A stretch of DNA of 64,000 nucleotides from Schistocephalus solidus (taxonomy: Eukaryota > Platyhelminthes > Cestoda > Diphyllobothriidea > Diphyllobothriidae), in NCBI GenBank assembly GCA_017591395.1, contig WEDG01005493.1, positions 48,065 to 112,064 of the forward strand, read 5' to 3'. This document shows, piece after piece, positions 42,101 through 50,906 of the stretch (positions are counted from its first letter, which is position 1; the number at the start of each line of letters is the position of its first letter). Made by a program: the position numbers and the translations under genes. The notes below the pieces were generated by a model. The model saw only the letters and a program-made list of their open reading frames with translations. It did not search any database and was not told the DNA's origin.

Positions 42101-43727
42101 CCTTCAGGGCATAGCGCATCATGTCATCACGATCATCGGCGCGTGTGATTGCCTCCTCGAAAATGTCTTCCCTAGAAATGCAGAAAATTTAAACATGTAG
42201 GTACTAGCAGTTTTGCACTACTATACGCTTAAAAATTATTCTAGAGAATTGAGAAAAATTTTCACTCACCAAACTCGCGACGAATATACTACCTCAACAA
42301 ACAAAACAGTTGATGTGACAATACTTATTGTATTTTATGAGATAGATACATGGATGCCAGGATAACCTAGGAATTGGATGTTGCTGCATTTACCAGGAAT
42401 TGGACTAAAAACAAACTTGGTGTGAAATATTACACGAGGCCCAGGTGAAAAAAGTTAGGGAATAGAAAACGCTTGAAATGAGGATGCATGTTGAGAGGAA
42501 ATCATGCAATTTGGAGTTTTCGCGAATCGGGAAAGCCGCCAGCAGCACTGGAGTTGGATGTTCAAAAAGGAAACGTTTGAAGTCAAGTTCAGTTAAACCG
42601 GTGTATAAGAAAACTCCTGCGACCTGTTTGATGAATATTATTAGCTCTAGCTCATCTTTTAGCGAAATCTAGCCTAGTCAGTGGTTTCAACTGGTGTCGC
42701 TGAAGGACACACACTTCCAAAACCAAATGGACAACGCCGGCTAACTTGTTGACGAGACAAAACATATCAGCTTAACAGCACTGATGTATCCAGAAGTAGA
42801 AAATGTACCTAAAATGAGACATTTGTTAACCATTTTCAATCAAATAACTAATGAAATTCAAGCAGAGCAATTCTCTATAGCAGGAACAGTGCGAATCGGG
42901 CGCAAAACTGGATCACTGCATTAAATGCAGACTCACCGTTTCCATCAATTCACGCCCCCTTTTAAGTCACTCAAGGACAAATCTCGTCTCTTAGGAAGAC
43001 AGTGACTAAGGAGATCTAAGACAATTTATTGTGGTTAACTCAGCATGCTTACGTAATAGCTTCATTCCGCGACAGGGGCGATGAGAACAAATTTATCAGA
43101 AAATATAAAAACACTCAAACGCTGACTAACCTCCTTGTTTCGATGGCAATACCAAGCGCTTGTTTGAACTGTTTGTGGGCAAAACAACGTTCAAACATAC
43201 GATTGACGACGACTTCTAACTGGAAGTACGTGCTCCCATCACCTTTAGACCACTTCCGACCGGCAAATTTTAAATCCTTAGCAGAGAGCTTTGCATTCGG
43301 ATCATTTTTTTCTGCAGTCCGAATGGCAGTATATTTATCAATACATTTGGCTAAAGTGGAGACGTGAAGGAGACCGTTATAGCATACTTATCATAGTCCT
43401 GGCAAATTCGGATCGGGCATTAGGATCAAAGAGTTCTTCGGCACATAACGCAAAGTGGAGGGCGTCATCGTATTCCCCAAGGTTGTAGTAGACTTTGGAA
43501 GCCAGAAGAGCTGCCAGTTTCTTGTAGGGGAACGAGTGGTCCTCATACAGTATCTCTATTTTATCAACAGACTCTGATATTTCAGCCCAAAATTCGTCCG
43601 CGAGGTCATTTAGTCTTTTCAAAGCAAAAGCCTACAAGAATAAAAACAATAAATTTCGGATTACCTTCACGTCCGCTCTGTTGTCTTCCAAAAGTGAAAC
43701 GAAGCCAGCTGCTGAGGTCAACGCCAT
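29941..43727 (-). CDS. PSMD1: 26S proteasome non-ATPase regulatory subunit 1 (Rpn2), 16 exons
   Basis: Rpn2 is the largest scaffold of the 26S proteasome base, binding ATPases, Rpn13 and substrates in cytosol and nucleus. Coding exons 5'->3': 43727-43665, 43631-43388, 43350-43131, 42171-41964, 41211-40840, 40471-40231, 40149-40009, 39915-39766, 39234-39044, 37305-37139, 37054-36823, 36208-35872, 34532-34387, 33805-33695, 32193-31611, 30191-29941. All introns are GT-AG; total 3657 nt = 1218 residues, no internal stop. Hallmarks: [14 protein letters not shown] (about 35-48), [13 protein letters not shown] (about 233-245), [12 protein letters not shown] (about 413-424), proteasome/cyclosome repeats with alternating G-L-x-x-G words from about 475 to 790, [20 protein letters not shown] (about 807-826), a lysine-glutamate stretch (about 857-887) and LLANPARVM (about 910-918). 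Introns run from 33 nt to 1.74 kb. Oddity: a long C-terminal tail (see exons 15 and 16). Identity is certain; the exact 3' exon choice is less so. Confidence 0.96.
30946..31075 (+). repeat. tRNA-derived SINE-like copy in PSMD1 intron 15
   Basis: A-box-like TGGCTCAATGATTAGAG (30955-30971), an anticodon-like GGACTTCTGATC and B-box-like GTGCTTCGAGCC (30997-31008) are in tRNA order. The stretch that follows, GGGGCACAAACTGGGCTTGGC, resembles CCCACAAAGCCGGACTTGGC after the B box of the copy at 38739, so both are one family. Antisense to the gene. Confidence 0.65.
31611..32193 (-). CDS. PSMD1: PSMD1 exon 15 with acidic expansion
   Basis: Residues 942-1136. It opens with [20 protein letters not shown], homologous to the last structured part of Rpn2. 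Then come an Ala/Gly/Ser linker, a run of roughly 50 mostly Asp/Glu residues (genomic 31840-31985), and an Ala/Gly/Arg linker. [15 protein letters not shown] (31657-31701) follows, resembling the vertebrate C-terminus PPEPFEYIDD that binds Rpn13. Reading through the donor would add about 60 unrelated residues to a stop at 31423. Confidence 0.9.
32560..33489 (+). mobile_element. Penelope-like element, 5'-truncated, in PSMD1 intron 14
   Basis: An open frame of about 310 codons, antisense to PSMD1. It starts within the [14 protein letters not shown] (32605-32616 is YVDD). It continues with [20 protein letters not shown] and [19 protein letters not shown], typical of the Penelope RT C-terminal part. 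Then [19 protein letters not shown] (33241-33258 is GYIGRT) is a GIY-YIG endonuclease core, followed by [11 protein letters not shown]. The last C-terminal segment looks altered ([14 protein letters not shown]). Penelope-like elements are retroelements that use a GIY-YIG nuclease. No stop interrupts the remaining frame, so it is a young or constrained copy. Confidence 0.88.
33695..33805 (-). CDS. PSMD1: PSMD1 exon 14
   Basis: Residues 905-941: [34 protein letters not shown]. Matches the conserved LLDNPARVMPAQ and YQPFKP block before the C-terminus. Confidence 0.96.
34387..34532 (-). CDS. PSMD1: PSMD1 exon 13 (lysine/glutamate region)
   Basis: Residues 856-904: a KEKE-type stretch ([20 protein letters not shown], then KKELEKKK), which Rpn2 proteins have at this place, and EKMD. 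The donor GTGTAAG offers two overlapping GT choices; only the first keeps the frame into LLANPARVM. Confidence 0.92.
35872..36208 (-). CDS. PSMD1: PSMD1 exon 12
   Basis: Residues 744-856: [20 protein letters not shown], the very conserved [20 protein letters not shown] and STFAYPPPL. Introns on either side (614 and 1339 nt) contain no recognisable element. Confidence 0.96.
36823..37054 (-). CDS. PSMD1: PSMD1 exon 11
   Basis: Residues 666-743: [56 protein letters not shown] and TCPK. Upstream intron only 84 nt. Confidence 0.96.
37139..37305 (-). CDS. PSMD1: PSMD1 exon 10
   Basis: Residues 611-666: [48 protein letters not shown]. The intron before it (1738 nt) contains a SINE-like copy at 38739-38850. 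Confidence 0.96.
38739..38850 (+). repeat. tRNA-derived SINE-like copy in PSMD1 intron 9
   Basis: A-box-like GTGGATCAATGGAAAAGC, a B-box CAGTTCGAATCTC at 38786-38797, then ACAAAGCCGGACTTGGCTGTGGCTGGC. Same family as 30946-31075 by the shared post-B-box sequence. Also antisense to PSMD1. Confidence 0.65.
39044..39234 (-). CDS. PSMD1: PSMD1 exon 9
   Basis: Residues 547-610: [47 protein letters not shown] and QEEADSLI, two repeats. Ends in phase 0 at TTTCACAG. Confidence 0.96.
39766..39915 (-). CDS. PSMD1: PSMD1 exon 8
   Basis: Residues 497-547: [30 protein letters not shown] and [11 protein letters not shown], a complete repeat. Acceptor GCCTGAAG, donor GTGGGT. Confidence 0.96.
40009..40149 (-). 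CDS. PSMD1: PSMD1 exon 7
   Basis: Residues 450-497: [18 protein letters not shown] and the proteasome/cyclosome repeat [16 protein letters not shown]. The donor is GTGAGAGAGAGA, which merges into a GA microsatellite. Confidence 0.96.
40231..40471 (-). CDS. PSMD1: PSMD1 exon 6
   Basis: Residues 370-450: [33 protein letters not shown] and [16 protein letters not shown]. This is the highly conserved entry to the repeat toroid. Acceptor CCACAACAG, donor GTAAGT. Confidence 0.97.
40840..41211 (-). CDS. PSMD1: PSMD1 exon 5
   Basis: Residues 246-369: [18 protein letters not shown], then a Thr/Glu/Asp-rich loop (about 300-350) of the kind also present, but different in sequence, in other animals, and [12 protein letters not shown]. 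Exon ends in phase 0. Confidence 0.95.
41964..42171 (-). CDS. PSMD1: PSMD1 exon 4
   Basis: Residues 176-245: [22 protein letters not shown] and [13 protein letters not shown]. These align with the corresponding vertebrate region (MLAYSLKLCM, NVCQCLIFLDDPQ). The 959-nt intron before it holds nothing recognisable. Confidence 0.95.
43131..43350 (-). CDS. PSMD1: PSMD1 exon 3
   Basis: Residues 103-176, including [10 protein letters not shown] and [11 protein letters not shown], the conserved alpha-helical hairpins of the N-terminal arm. Acceptor ACTTTAG, donor GTTAGT. Between these conserved ends sits a worm-specific lysine-rich segment. Confidence 0.93.
43388..43631 (-). CDS. PSMD1: PSMD1 exon 2
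   Basis: Residues 22-103, [20 protein letters not shown] onward: the N-terminal helical repeats. Ends in phase 1 at ATGATAA before GTATGC. The next intron is only 37 nt. Confidence 0.95.
43665..43727 (-). CDS. PSMD1: PSMD1 exon 1
   Basis: Residues 1-21 ([16 protein letters not shown]...), matching the conserved TSAAG-x-x-SLL start of Rpn2. The ATG is preceded by TTTAGG, i.e. an acceptor-like AG two bases upstream. The donor GTAATC opens a 33-nt intron. Confidence 0.93.
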
Positions 43728-43844
43728 CCTAAACTTTACAAATAAAGGCTCTCTCACCAACTCAGCTATTTATTATGTGCTCGAGATAATTCAATTATTC
43801 AAGTGCTCTGAAAGCAAAAAGAAATTTGATGATTAGTATGATAC
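43728..43844 (-). promoter_or_regulatory. PSMD1 5' flank with splice acceptor at the start codon
   Basis: On the minus strand the ATG is preceded by GTAAAGTTTAG-G, an acceptor-like AG at 43729-43730. Upstream, GTGAGAG at 43757 could be the donor of a 29-nt intron. The alternative is a spliced-leader trans-splicing acceptor, a process known in flatworms. The region between the gene and the divergent gypsy LTR (43845) is only about 118 bases, so it must hold or overlap the promoter. No clear TATA box was seen. Confidence 0.5.
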
Positions 43845-44160
43845 TGTAAATATGCAGAAAGCTTTCTGTTACCTTGTAAACATTCCTTCCTTTCTTTTAA
43901 GGAAATTCTAGATAAACACCTTGGCTGACCCAACTGAAACTGAACCGGGCTAACCGGATGTTTTAAACAGGTCTGGCACTTGTGACGTGGGTAATTAAAC
44001 GTACTGGATATTAATAAAGCGTGTTTAGTCGACTTATTTCTTTCCTCGTTGTCCCTCATCCCTGGTGTGCTGATCGATGCTCACTTATTTTCATCAACCC
44101 GATCGAGCCGTAATTTCTATTTAAGCATTCGCCCGTCCAGCGTATCACGCCACTTTATAT
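43845..44160 (+). repeat. Gypsy-2 5' LTR
   Basis: Starts at TGTAAATATGCAG, similar to TGTAACAATACAG of the 3' LTR on the minus strand at 4307. Similarity persists to about 44010. It contains AATAAAG at about 44014 and a TATTTAAG box at about 44119, plausible LTR polyadenylation and promoter words. The end near 44155-44160 is approximate; TTAGTGGAAGCGGTGAGG follows, where a primer-binding site is expected. Confidence 0.7.
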
Positions 44161-44169
44161 TAGTGGAAG

Positions 44170-45868
44170 CGGTGAGGTGACGAATCCCAAAAATTAGCAT
44201 TTTGACCAGGATCTCCCTGTTTCTGAACGTGGGGATTCGGTCCCGTCCGTTATTGCTTCGTCCGTTCACCCAAATATGGAAATAGAGTCAAATTTCGCCT
44301 CTCCGGTCCTCAGCGTCATTCCCCAACCCTCCTTTTGCCCCAGTGAAGATTTTCCTTATGGGCATTTCACGCCCAAAATGTTCTCCGGAACGTTCCTGCC
44401 AAGCCTGTTGGCTCTTACCTAGACTCACTTTCGGACGACTCGGCTGCTCGACCATTAAGGTCTACGGGATCTCCTTCGATGCCTCTGCCGCTGTGCGCTT
44501 CGATACATTGAACGATCTATTTGATCGTAAACAGGAAGCCTTCTGGAGTCGACAACACTTGATGACAGAGTCCACCGATGCCTACATTGGAGCTCTATGG
44601 GATCTGGCGCTGAGAGCCTTCCCAGATTAATCGCCCGTTCGGCGCGAGACTGAGGTAGTCACAAGACTTTACGCTGGGTGTCTAGAATATGGAACTTTAT
44701 TCGAAGTTCATTTGAAAACAGTACGTTTCTTTGAAGAAGGCACTGGGTGTGGCTCGCGGATAAGAGGCTGCTGATGTGGCCGACCGATAACTTGCGTCCG
44801 ACCACATTTGTTCAATGTCGCAATTGATTTCGTCTAATCGTTGGCCATCTCCTCGCCCTGTCCATCGTCGCTAGGTGCTCCCGAATAACTGCCCCTATTG
44901 CCACCGATTTGGCAGGTGGGCTCAGCATTGTGGCAACAATCCCCCAATTCTTCCTCAGTCGAGTACTGATAGGTCCGTTTTCAATTATGTCATTCTTCCG
45001 TCCCTGGCCGTGCTTTCTCTTAACGCTTGTTCACCTCTTACCATCATCGGTACGCTTAATGGCCGTAAGCTGTCATTCTTGCTTGATACGGGAGCGTCTT
45101 GCTACGTAGTTTGCTCAAACTTTCGGTTTGATAAGGGCCAGAGCACCCTCACAACCCTTTCAGCTTTCGACGTCTAACGGCTCTGTCCTCCACCCTGAAG
45201 AATAAGCCATTTAAGCCGTGACCCTTTGTCCTTTCACCAAAGAACACATGCTCGTATGCTCACGTATCCAATGGAACTCAATGCCGGTTATGGATTTTCT
45301 AAGCCGTCATCATGCATCCATAGAGTTACCCCACCCCCTTAGAATTTGTTTAGGTTATAGTGCAGACTTCGCACAGATTTCATTTTGGCGATTGCTGATT
45401 GACCTTGTTGGGCCCTTCTCCTCTTGGAGTCTGATATTAGTGAGTGGTTACGTTCAACTCTTGTTTTGATCCTATTTGAGTTTTCTACACATTTTGATGT
45501 CCATACCGGATCCTTAAAGCATACGCATGTACAACAGCATTATATAAACACCGGGAACTCACAAACTATCTGTCAAGCGTTTCCGAAGTATTCCTGCGTA
45601 CTTTCAACAAGATCTGGGGATGATGAGCCAAGTTATGTTAAAAATCATGTTAGTCAGCCATTACCCTCCCCCCAGGGAAGGCAGAAAAAGAAGGACGGCA
45701 TTCTCAGTTTATGTGTCGATTTTCGTCGATTTAATAGCGTGACTGAACGTGACTCCTTCCCATTGCCTTGCATCGCTGACAAAATTGATGCTGTCTCCGG
45801 GCCGATGTGGTTTTCCACCTTAGACCTTGCGTCCGGTTACTGGCAAGTTGACGTTTTTGTATATTTTT
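44170..45868 (+). pseudogene. Gypsy-2 gag-protease-RT fragment
   Basis: Broken frames with a gag-like segment (44343-44640: FDASAAVRFDTLNDLFDRK, LMTESTDAYIGALWDLALRA) and a Cys/His cluster CPYCHRFGRWAQHC near 44885. The protease is LSFLLDTGASCYVV (about 45075-45110, D-T-G-A triad). RT follows with KKDGILSLCVDFRRF, TERDSFPLPCIADKID and WFSTLDLASGYWQVDV, ending at about 45855. The order equals that of gypsy-1 and the sequences are alignable by eye throughout. Confidence 0.8.
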
Positions 45869-45900
45869 AGGGTTACGTGGATAGCCCTTGTTGACCCTAT

Positions 45901-47506
45901 TTATTTACAGTCGAAATTATAAATGCAAGTATATACAGACAACGTAAAATACAGCTAAACATTTTACATCAAACGTGTACTTGTACGATGCACATAAATT
46001 GAAATCATGAGGAAAAGTTTATGGTTAGCTGAAGATAGTCCTGCAGGGAGATTCGTCAGTTATCAAATATTAAGCAGTCAAACTGTCGTTTGAACACATC
46101 CAAAGTATTCGACGTTATCATTTCGCTTGGAAGGGAGTTCCATGTTCAAGCCACTCGCTCATTGAAAGAAAATGTTCGTTGAGCTAGGCGCAAACTTTCG
46201 CTTTTGACCTTTTATGGTTGACCACGCAGGTGCGTCATGTTTTGAACCTCAAAGAATTCTTCGGATTTCAGTGAACAGGCATGTCCGTGGATAATTCGAA
46301 ATTTCCCTAGCAGGTCACATTTTTTGTCTATACGATAAATGAAACATGTGATATGACATGGTCCTAAGACCGTCCACTGAGTTTTTTGCCCTTCTTTGCA
46401 CCTGCTTGATGGGCTCACTTTCTTTTTTTCATCCAGAGCATCCATGCTGACATTCCTTATTCCAAATGCGGTCTAACGAAAGTGCTGAAGATCCCTGAAA
46501 ACAGTTCAGGAGGAAAGACTATGTAAGCGCGTCTGATCCCGTGCATGATGCTCGTCACCTTTTGTACGGCTCTTTAGAGTGTTCGGAGGGCAGTAGGTTG
46601 AAAACTATCCAGACACCTAGATTTTGTGTGTAGCTTGTTCTTTTAGTGGAATTCCGTTCAGTTTTAATTGGTGTTTGGGGAATCGTCTTCTCCCAGATTC
46701 CAAGCGTAAGACTACACATTTGGGTATATTAAAAGTTAGAAGCCACTTGCTGGATCATACAGCCAATTTGTCAAGATTTTCTTTTATTTTCTGCACGTCG
46801 TCAAGAGAGCTGATCGGTTTCTTGATTTTGATATCATCTGCAAACATGATGTCATCACAGTCAAGGCTATCAATGCAGTCGTTTATATAAATGAGGAACA
46901 GAAGGGGACCATAGACTGAATCCTGTGGAACACAAATTTCTACTGTTACCCACTCGGATTCAGTTGTGCCAACAAGTTCTTTTTGCAGTCTAAATGATAG
47001 AAAACTTGTGATCCATTTAAAGATTTTACCCTGCATACCGAATTGCCAAATTTTATGAAACAGTCGCCGATTAGGAACGCTTTTAAACGCCTTCTTGAAG
47101 TCAAAGAAAATGACATCAGCCAGATGGCCTTGGTCGATGGCTTTTGTCAATTTTTCCTGCGAGTAATGACTACTCATAAGACATGAGTGACCGGGGCGAA
47201 AGCTATGCTGGGAAGCACATTATTTAGTCTTCTGCTCCAGATACTTCTCTATGTTTCTTAATAAAAGTTTCCATGACCTGGCACAAAATGCAGGTTTAAA
47301 CTAATGAGACGGTAATTTTCCGACTCCGGCTTGCACCCTCTTTTGTGGATCGGGGAGAAAAGAGCAATTTTTATTCCTTTTGTAGTTAGCCATCTTCCGT
47401 GAACTTTTGGAATTCCATAGAAACCGGTTTACACCGTACCCCGGTCAATTCTTGAAGGTCATGCGGATGAATTCTATCTGGACCCGGTGACTTGGCAGGC
47501 TTCAGG
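45901..47506 (-). mobile_element. LINE-B copy 2 (3' part)
   Basis: Minus-strand LINE-B from its 3' end (TTATAAATGCAAGT next to gypsy-2) into the RT. The last recognisable LINE-B sequence is CTTGGCAGGCTTCAGG at 47491-47506, equal to the reverse of 18641-18656 in copy 1. There it is cut by LINE-A copy 2. The frame at 47177-46755 is the best preserved RT palm of this family. Confidence 0.85.
46755..47177 (-). pseudogene. LINE-B RT palm, copy 2
   Basis: A 140-codon open frame: VIFFDFKKAFKSVPNRRLFH (motif A with its Asp), ICVPQDSVYGPLLFLIYIND (motif B with PQDS) and IMFADDIKI (motif C, both Asp present), then KIKENLDKLA. Unlike copy 1, the FADD box is intact. The thumb downstream (46500-46200) is frameshifted; a word reversing to GMLWMK near 46440 and similar pieces match copy 1. 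Confidence 0.8.
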
Positions 47507-48216
47507 CGGAGTTATTTAGAATTTTAGAATTTATATTTAGTAAGCACCGGCAAGGCACTGTCTAAGCAAACATTAGTAACGAAATAAAGTTATGACAATG
47601 TGTGCAGATAAAATTTACAAATACATAAATTGTCCTGCTATGTCAACAGTTAGTGATGTTTTGAAATTAATGGTGAACAAGAAAAAATAAGCAGTGAAAA
47701 AATCCTTCCTTGAAAATGGAGGCAGAGTTCATTATAGCCCTTCATTTTTAATAGAAGGTAGGAGAAAAAAACTGCATAGGAAAAATAGTCAGGTGGTAGA
47801 GTAGGGTAATACTGTAATAGCATTTCAGAATGAGCTAATGAAACGTCAAGATGATTCGTTCTTGATCACTTAGGCGTATGAAACAAAATCTCACGAAAAT
47901 GCGTCAATGAACTTAAGTCCTCAGCATCTTAGGATCCAGAATTAAATTATGATGATGGTTAGTATCCAAAGAAACGGTGGCATTTCAGACTGTGGACCAC
48001 CGAATGTGTACGTCCGAATGACATCATCGTTTGGGTGACAGGTGATATAAGTAGACATCATAGTTCATGGGCGACTCGAGGTAGCGAAAATATAGTTTCA
48101 CGAGGGTTACTTACATTCCGACGGTCCTTTCGTCGAGTCATGGGGAAAGCTACTGAGAAAAGATGAGGAAAATAAAATATTAATAGAATATTAATATTAA
48201 TAGAAACCAACCAGAC

Positions 48217-49200
48217 CTCAATATTGCCGTGTTATATCGATCCCCAGAACAGCTAACGGACACGGACGAAGCACTCCTCACAGAGGTAAAGCAAATTTGC
48301 CGTAGCATACACTTATTAATACTTGCAGATTTCAACGCTCCCGATATCGATTGGGTGTCAATGTACTGCTCGCGATTGGAAAATTCATTCGAACAGAAAT
48401 TACTTCAGTTGGTAAATGACGAGTTACTTACCCAACATGTCACGATGGAGACGCGGTTCCGAAATGGGCAGCAGTCAAGCTGTTTGGATCCAGTCATAAG
48501 TAGAGATGACAATTGCATCCTTGCATTAAGTTCTTACGTGCCACTTGGATGAAGTGATCATTGTGTTCTTGCATGGGAGTACAGTCATTTTTCTGTACCC
48601 AAACGTCGTGCAGTTAGGGAGAGAAATGTATGGAAAGGGGATTATCCCAAAATGAAAGAATTAGTAAATGGGATAGACTGGAGCCCTGCACATGTACCTG
48701 ACCCAAACGCTGCCTGGTTTTTCATTATTAAATTGATTCAGCAGTTGGTAGAGAAATTCTGCCCACTTAAAAGGCGATCGTGCGTCTCCCGACCCGAGTG
48801 GGTGACATAGGAAATAAAAAGGAATCTCAAGAATAAAAGAAGACTGTGGAGAACATATGCCAGATATCAACAACCGGAACATTTTTCAGCTTTTAAGAAA
48901 CAATTAAATCGGTGTCGGAATCTTCTGAGAAAAGAAAGATCAGCCTTTGAGTCAGAAATAGTCAATGACATCCATAGAAATTCGAAAAGGTTTTATGCTT
49001 ACGGTGATAAGGCAAAACGAAATCGCGACTGCATTCCTTGTCTTAAAGACAATCAGGAAAACAGGTCAACTGATAACTCTGATAAGACCAGCCTCTTTTC
49101 CAATTTCTTTATGTCCGTGTATACCAAGGAACCACCTTTTGACGAGGACCAATACTACAGTACTGCCACATCTACAAACAAAATAAGCACGGTGTCGTTC
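48217..49200 (+). pseudogene. LINE-D endonuclease (C-terminal part) and linker
   Basis: 48229-48552: IHLLILADFNAPDIDWVSMY (Asp/Asn pair), FRNGQQSSCLDPVISRDD, then after one stop SDHCVLAWEY (terminal SDH motif). The linker continues with KKQLNRCRNLLRKERSAFES and RFYAYGDKAKRN, an arginine/lysine-rich stretch common before the RT in this group. Stops are single-base changes (for example TGA at 48550). The N-terminal catalytic Glu part was lost by 5' truncation. Confidence 0.8.
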
Positions 49201-50700
49201 CCAATGGACACAGTAAGAAAAACTCTGAAACAGCTACAGCCCACTAAATCACCTGGCCCAGATGGTATATCCGCAAAAAGTTCTCAATGAACTCACAGAC
49301 CAGCTAGCCTCTCCGCTCTCCAAGATATTTGCAAGTTCGATGGAGGCGGGGGCTCTGCCTACCGAGTGGAAGATAGCCAATATAACCCCATCTATAAAGG
49401 AGGAGAGAGGACATCACCAAACAGTTTCCGACCAGTCAGCCTCACAAGTATCGGTTGCAAAATGATGGAGAAGATAATCAAAACGGAACTGATGAGGCAT
49501 CTTTAAGAAAATAACTTGCTAAGTTCATATCAACATGGATTTCGAAGTGGTCGATCCTGCCTCACAAACCTGCTCACATCCATGGAAAGATGGACAAAAT
49601 CATAAGAAATGGGTTTTTCAGTCGATGCGGTCTACATTGACTTTAGCAAAGCCTTTTGACAGGGCTCCACACAAACGTCTGATCTTTAAGCTCCGTCAAA
49701 TGGGTGTGTCTGGCAACCTACTTAAATGGTTGGCCGACTTTCTCACAGACAAGCGCCAGCGTGTTTGTATAGGAGATGCCAAGTCTCACCTGGAAACCGT
49801 TAACAGTGGAGTTCCGCAGGGCAGCGTTCTGGGTCCCATTTTGTTTCTGATATACGTGAACGACTGCTTGGATTGTCTGACATGCGAGAAGGTAATGTTC
49901 GCTGACGATCTGAAGTTATGGAACTCGATTTAAAAACCGGAGGATGCGCAGAAATTACAACAACGCTTAGGTCGATTGCAAACATGGTGTGATGAGTGGC
50001 TGCTGAACCTTAATCTTAACAAATGCCAAATAATCCGACTGCGCTCAAAGTTCCAGAACGATGATTAGGTTTGAATACCAGTACTTCATCAGTGGTCACC
50101 AACTCCAGGAGGTAAATATTCTAAAGGACTTGGGTATATGGATAACACCAACTCTCGCACCATCGTCGCACTGTGCGAATATCGCAAAAAAACTATTTGT
50201 GTATCTTAGGCGCAATCAGAAGGTCCTTCGTTAATTTTGACGGAGAGCTTTTTGGGCGCGTTTTTGGAACATTTATCCGGTCGGTGTTGGAATATTGCGT
50301 TCAGGCGTGGCGCCATTGGACGAAACATGACCACGCTCTGCTGGAAAAAGTTCAACGGAGGGCAACGAAACTAGTCAGCGGATTGGAATGCCTACCCTAT
50401 GAGTGCCGCCTAGAAAGACTTAAAATTTTTCCCCTCTCTTAAAGGCAATACAGAGGGGATATGATCTAAGTCTTCAAACTGGTCAGAGGAGTTGATTGTG
50501 CCCTTCAGATGGCCAACTTTTTTGAATTGACAAACATGACAAGTCTCCGAGGACACCAATACAAACTGAAAAGAAAATCACGCCAAACTTGAAGTGCGGG
50601 CCAACTTCTTTTCCCAACGGGTGATTGGAACAAACTGCCAGCTTTGGTTGTTCAGGCTGAAAGCGTTGAAATGTTTAAAAGAAGACTTGATGCATTTTTA
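49200..50700 (+). pseudogene. LINE-D reverse transcriptase
   Basis: LKQLQPTKSPGPDGISAK, LPTEWKIANITPSIK (fingers), VYIDFSKAF (motif A; an extra T shifts the frame directly after it), NSGVPQGSVLGPILFLIYVN (motif B, canonical) and KVMFADDLKLW (motif C with both Asp). Then come NLNLNKCQIIRL, the thumb SVLEYCVQAWRHW (50280-50320) and a C-terminal MASFFELTN-like segment in another frame. All catalytic residues persist; only a few indels and stops inactivate it. Confidence 0.82.
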
Positions 50701-50906
50701 CTTGACGTACATATATTGAGTCCACCGCAATGATAGATATGCTAAAACAACTTTCGCAATGTAACATCAGCTTGTTTTTCTAGCGTCTATTTGTAAATAG
50801 GGTTTTCAAAGGCTCTGCCTATCTCGCTTATATATACTGAATTATACTGAATTATAAATATAAATGTGCAGTCTTCGCTTCAATGCAGATAGACTCGTTA
50901 ACGGCC

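Larger units (their letters stand above)
43845..45868 (+). mobile_element. Gypsy-2, 5' half (LTR, gag end, protease, RT start)
   Basis: Plus-strand gypsy of the same family as gypsy-1. It has a 5' LTR, a gag remnant, the protease and the RT up to motif A. It ends at the same residue (TLDLASGYWQVDV) and is joined through the same short linker to an antisense LINE-B as at 20.2 kb. RNase H and integrase are missing. Multiple stops make it defective. Confidence 0.85.
48200..50864 (+). mobile_element. LINE-D (CR1/jockey-like), 5'-truncated
   Basis: Starts inside the endonuclease (NIAVLYRSPEQ) and runs to a 3' tail with the repeated word TATACTGAATTATACTGAATTATA at 50828-50856. Endonuclease, linker and RT are mostly readable with few frame breaks, making it the best preserved LINE here. 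It lies within the 3' UTR of LINE-A copy 2 in opposite orientation. It may be the youngest insertion of this cluster. Confidence 0.8.
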
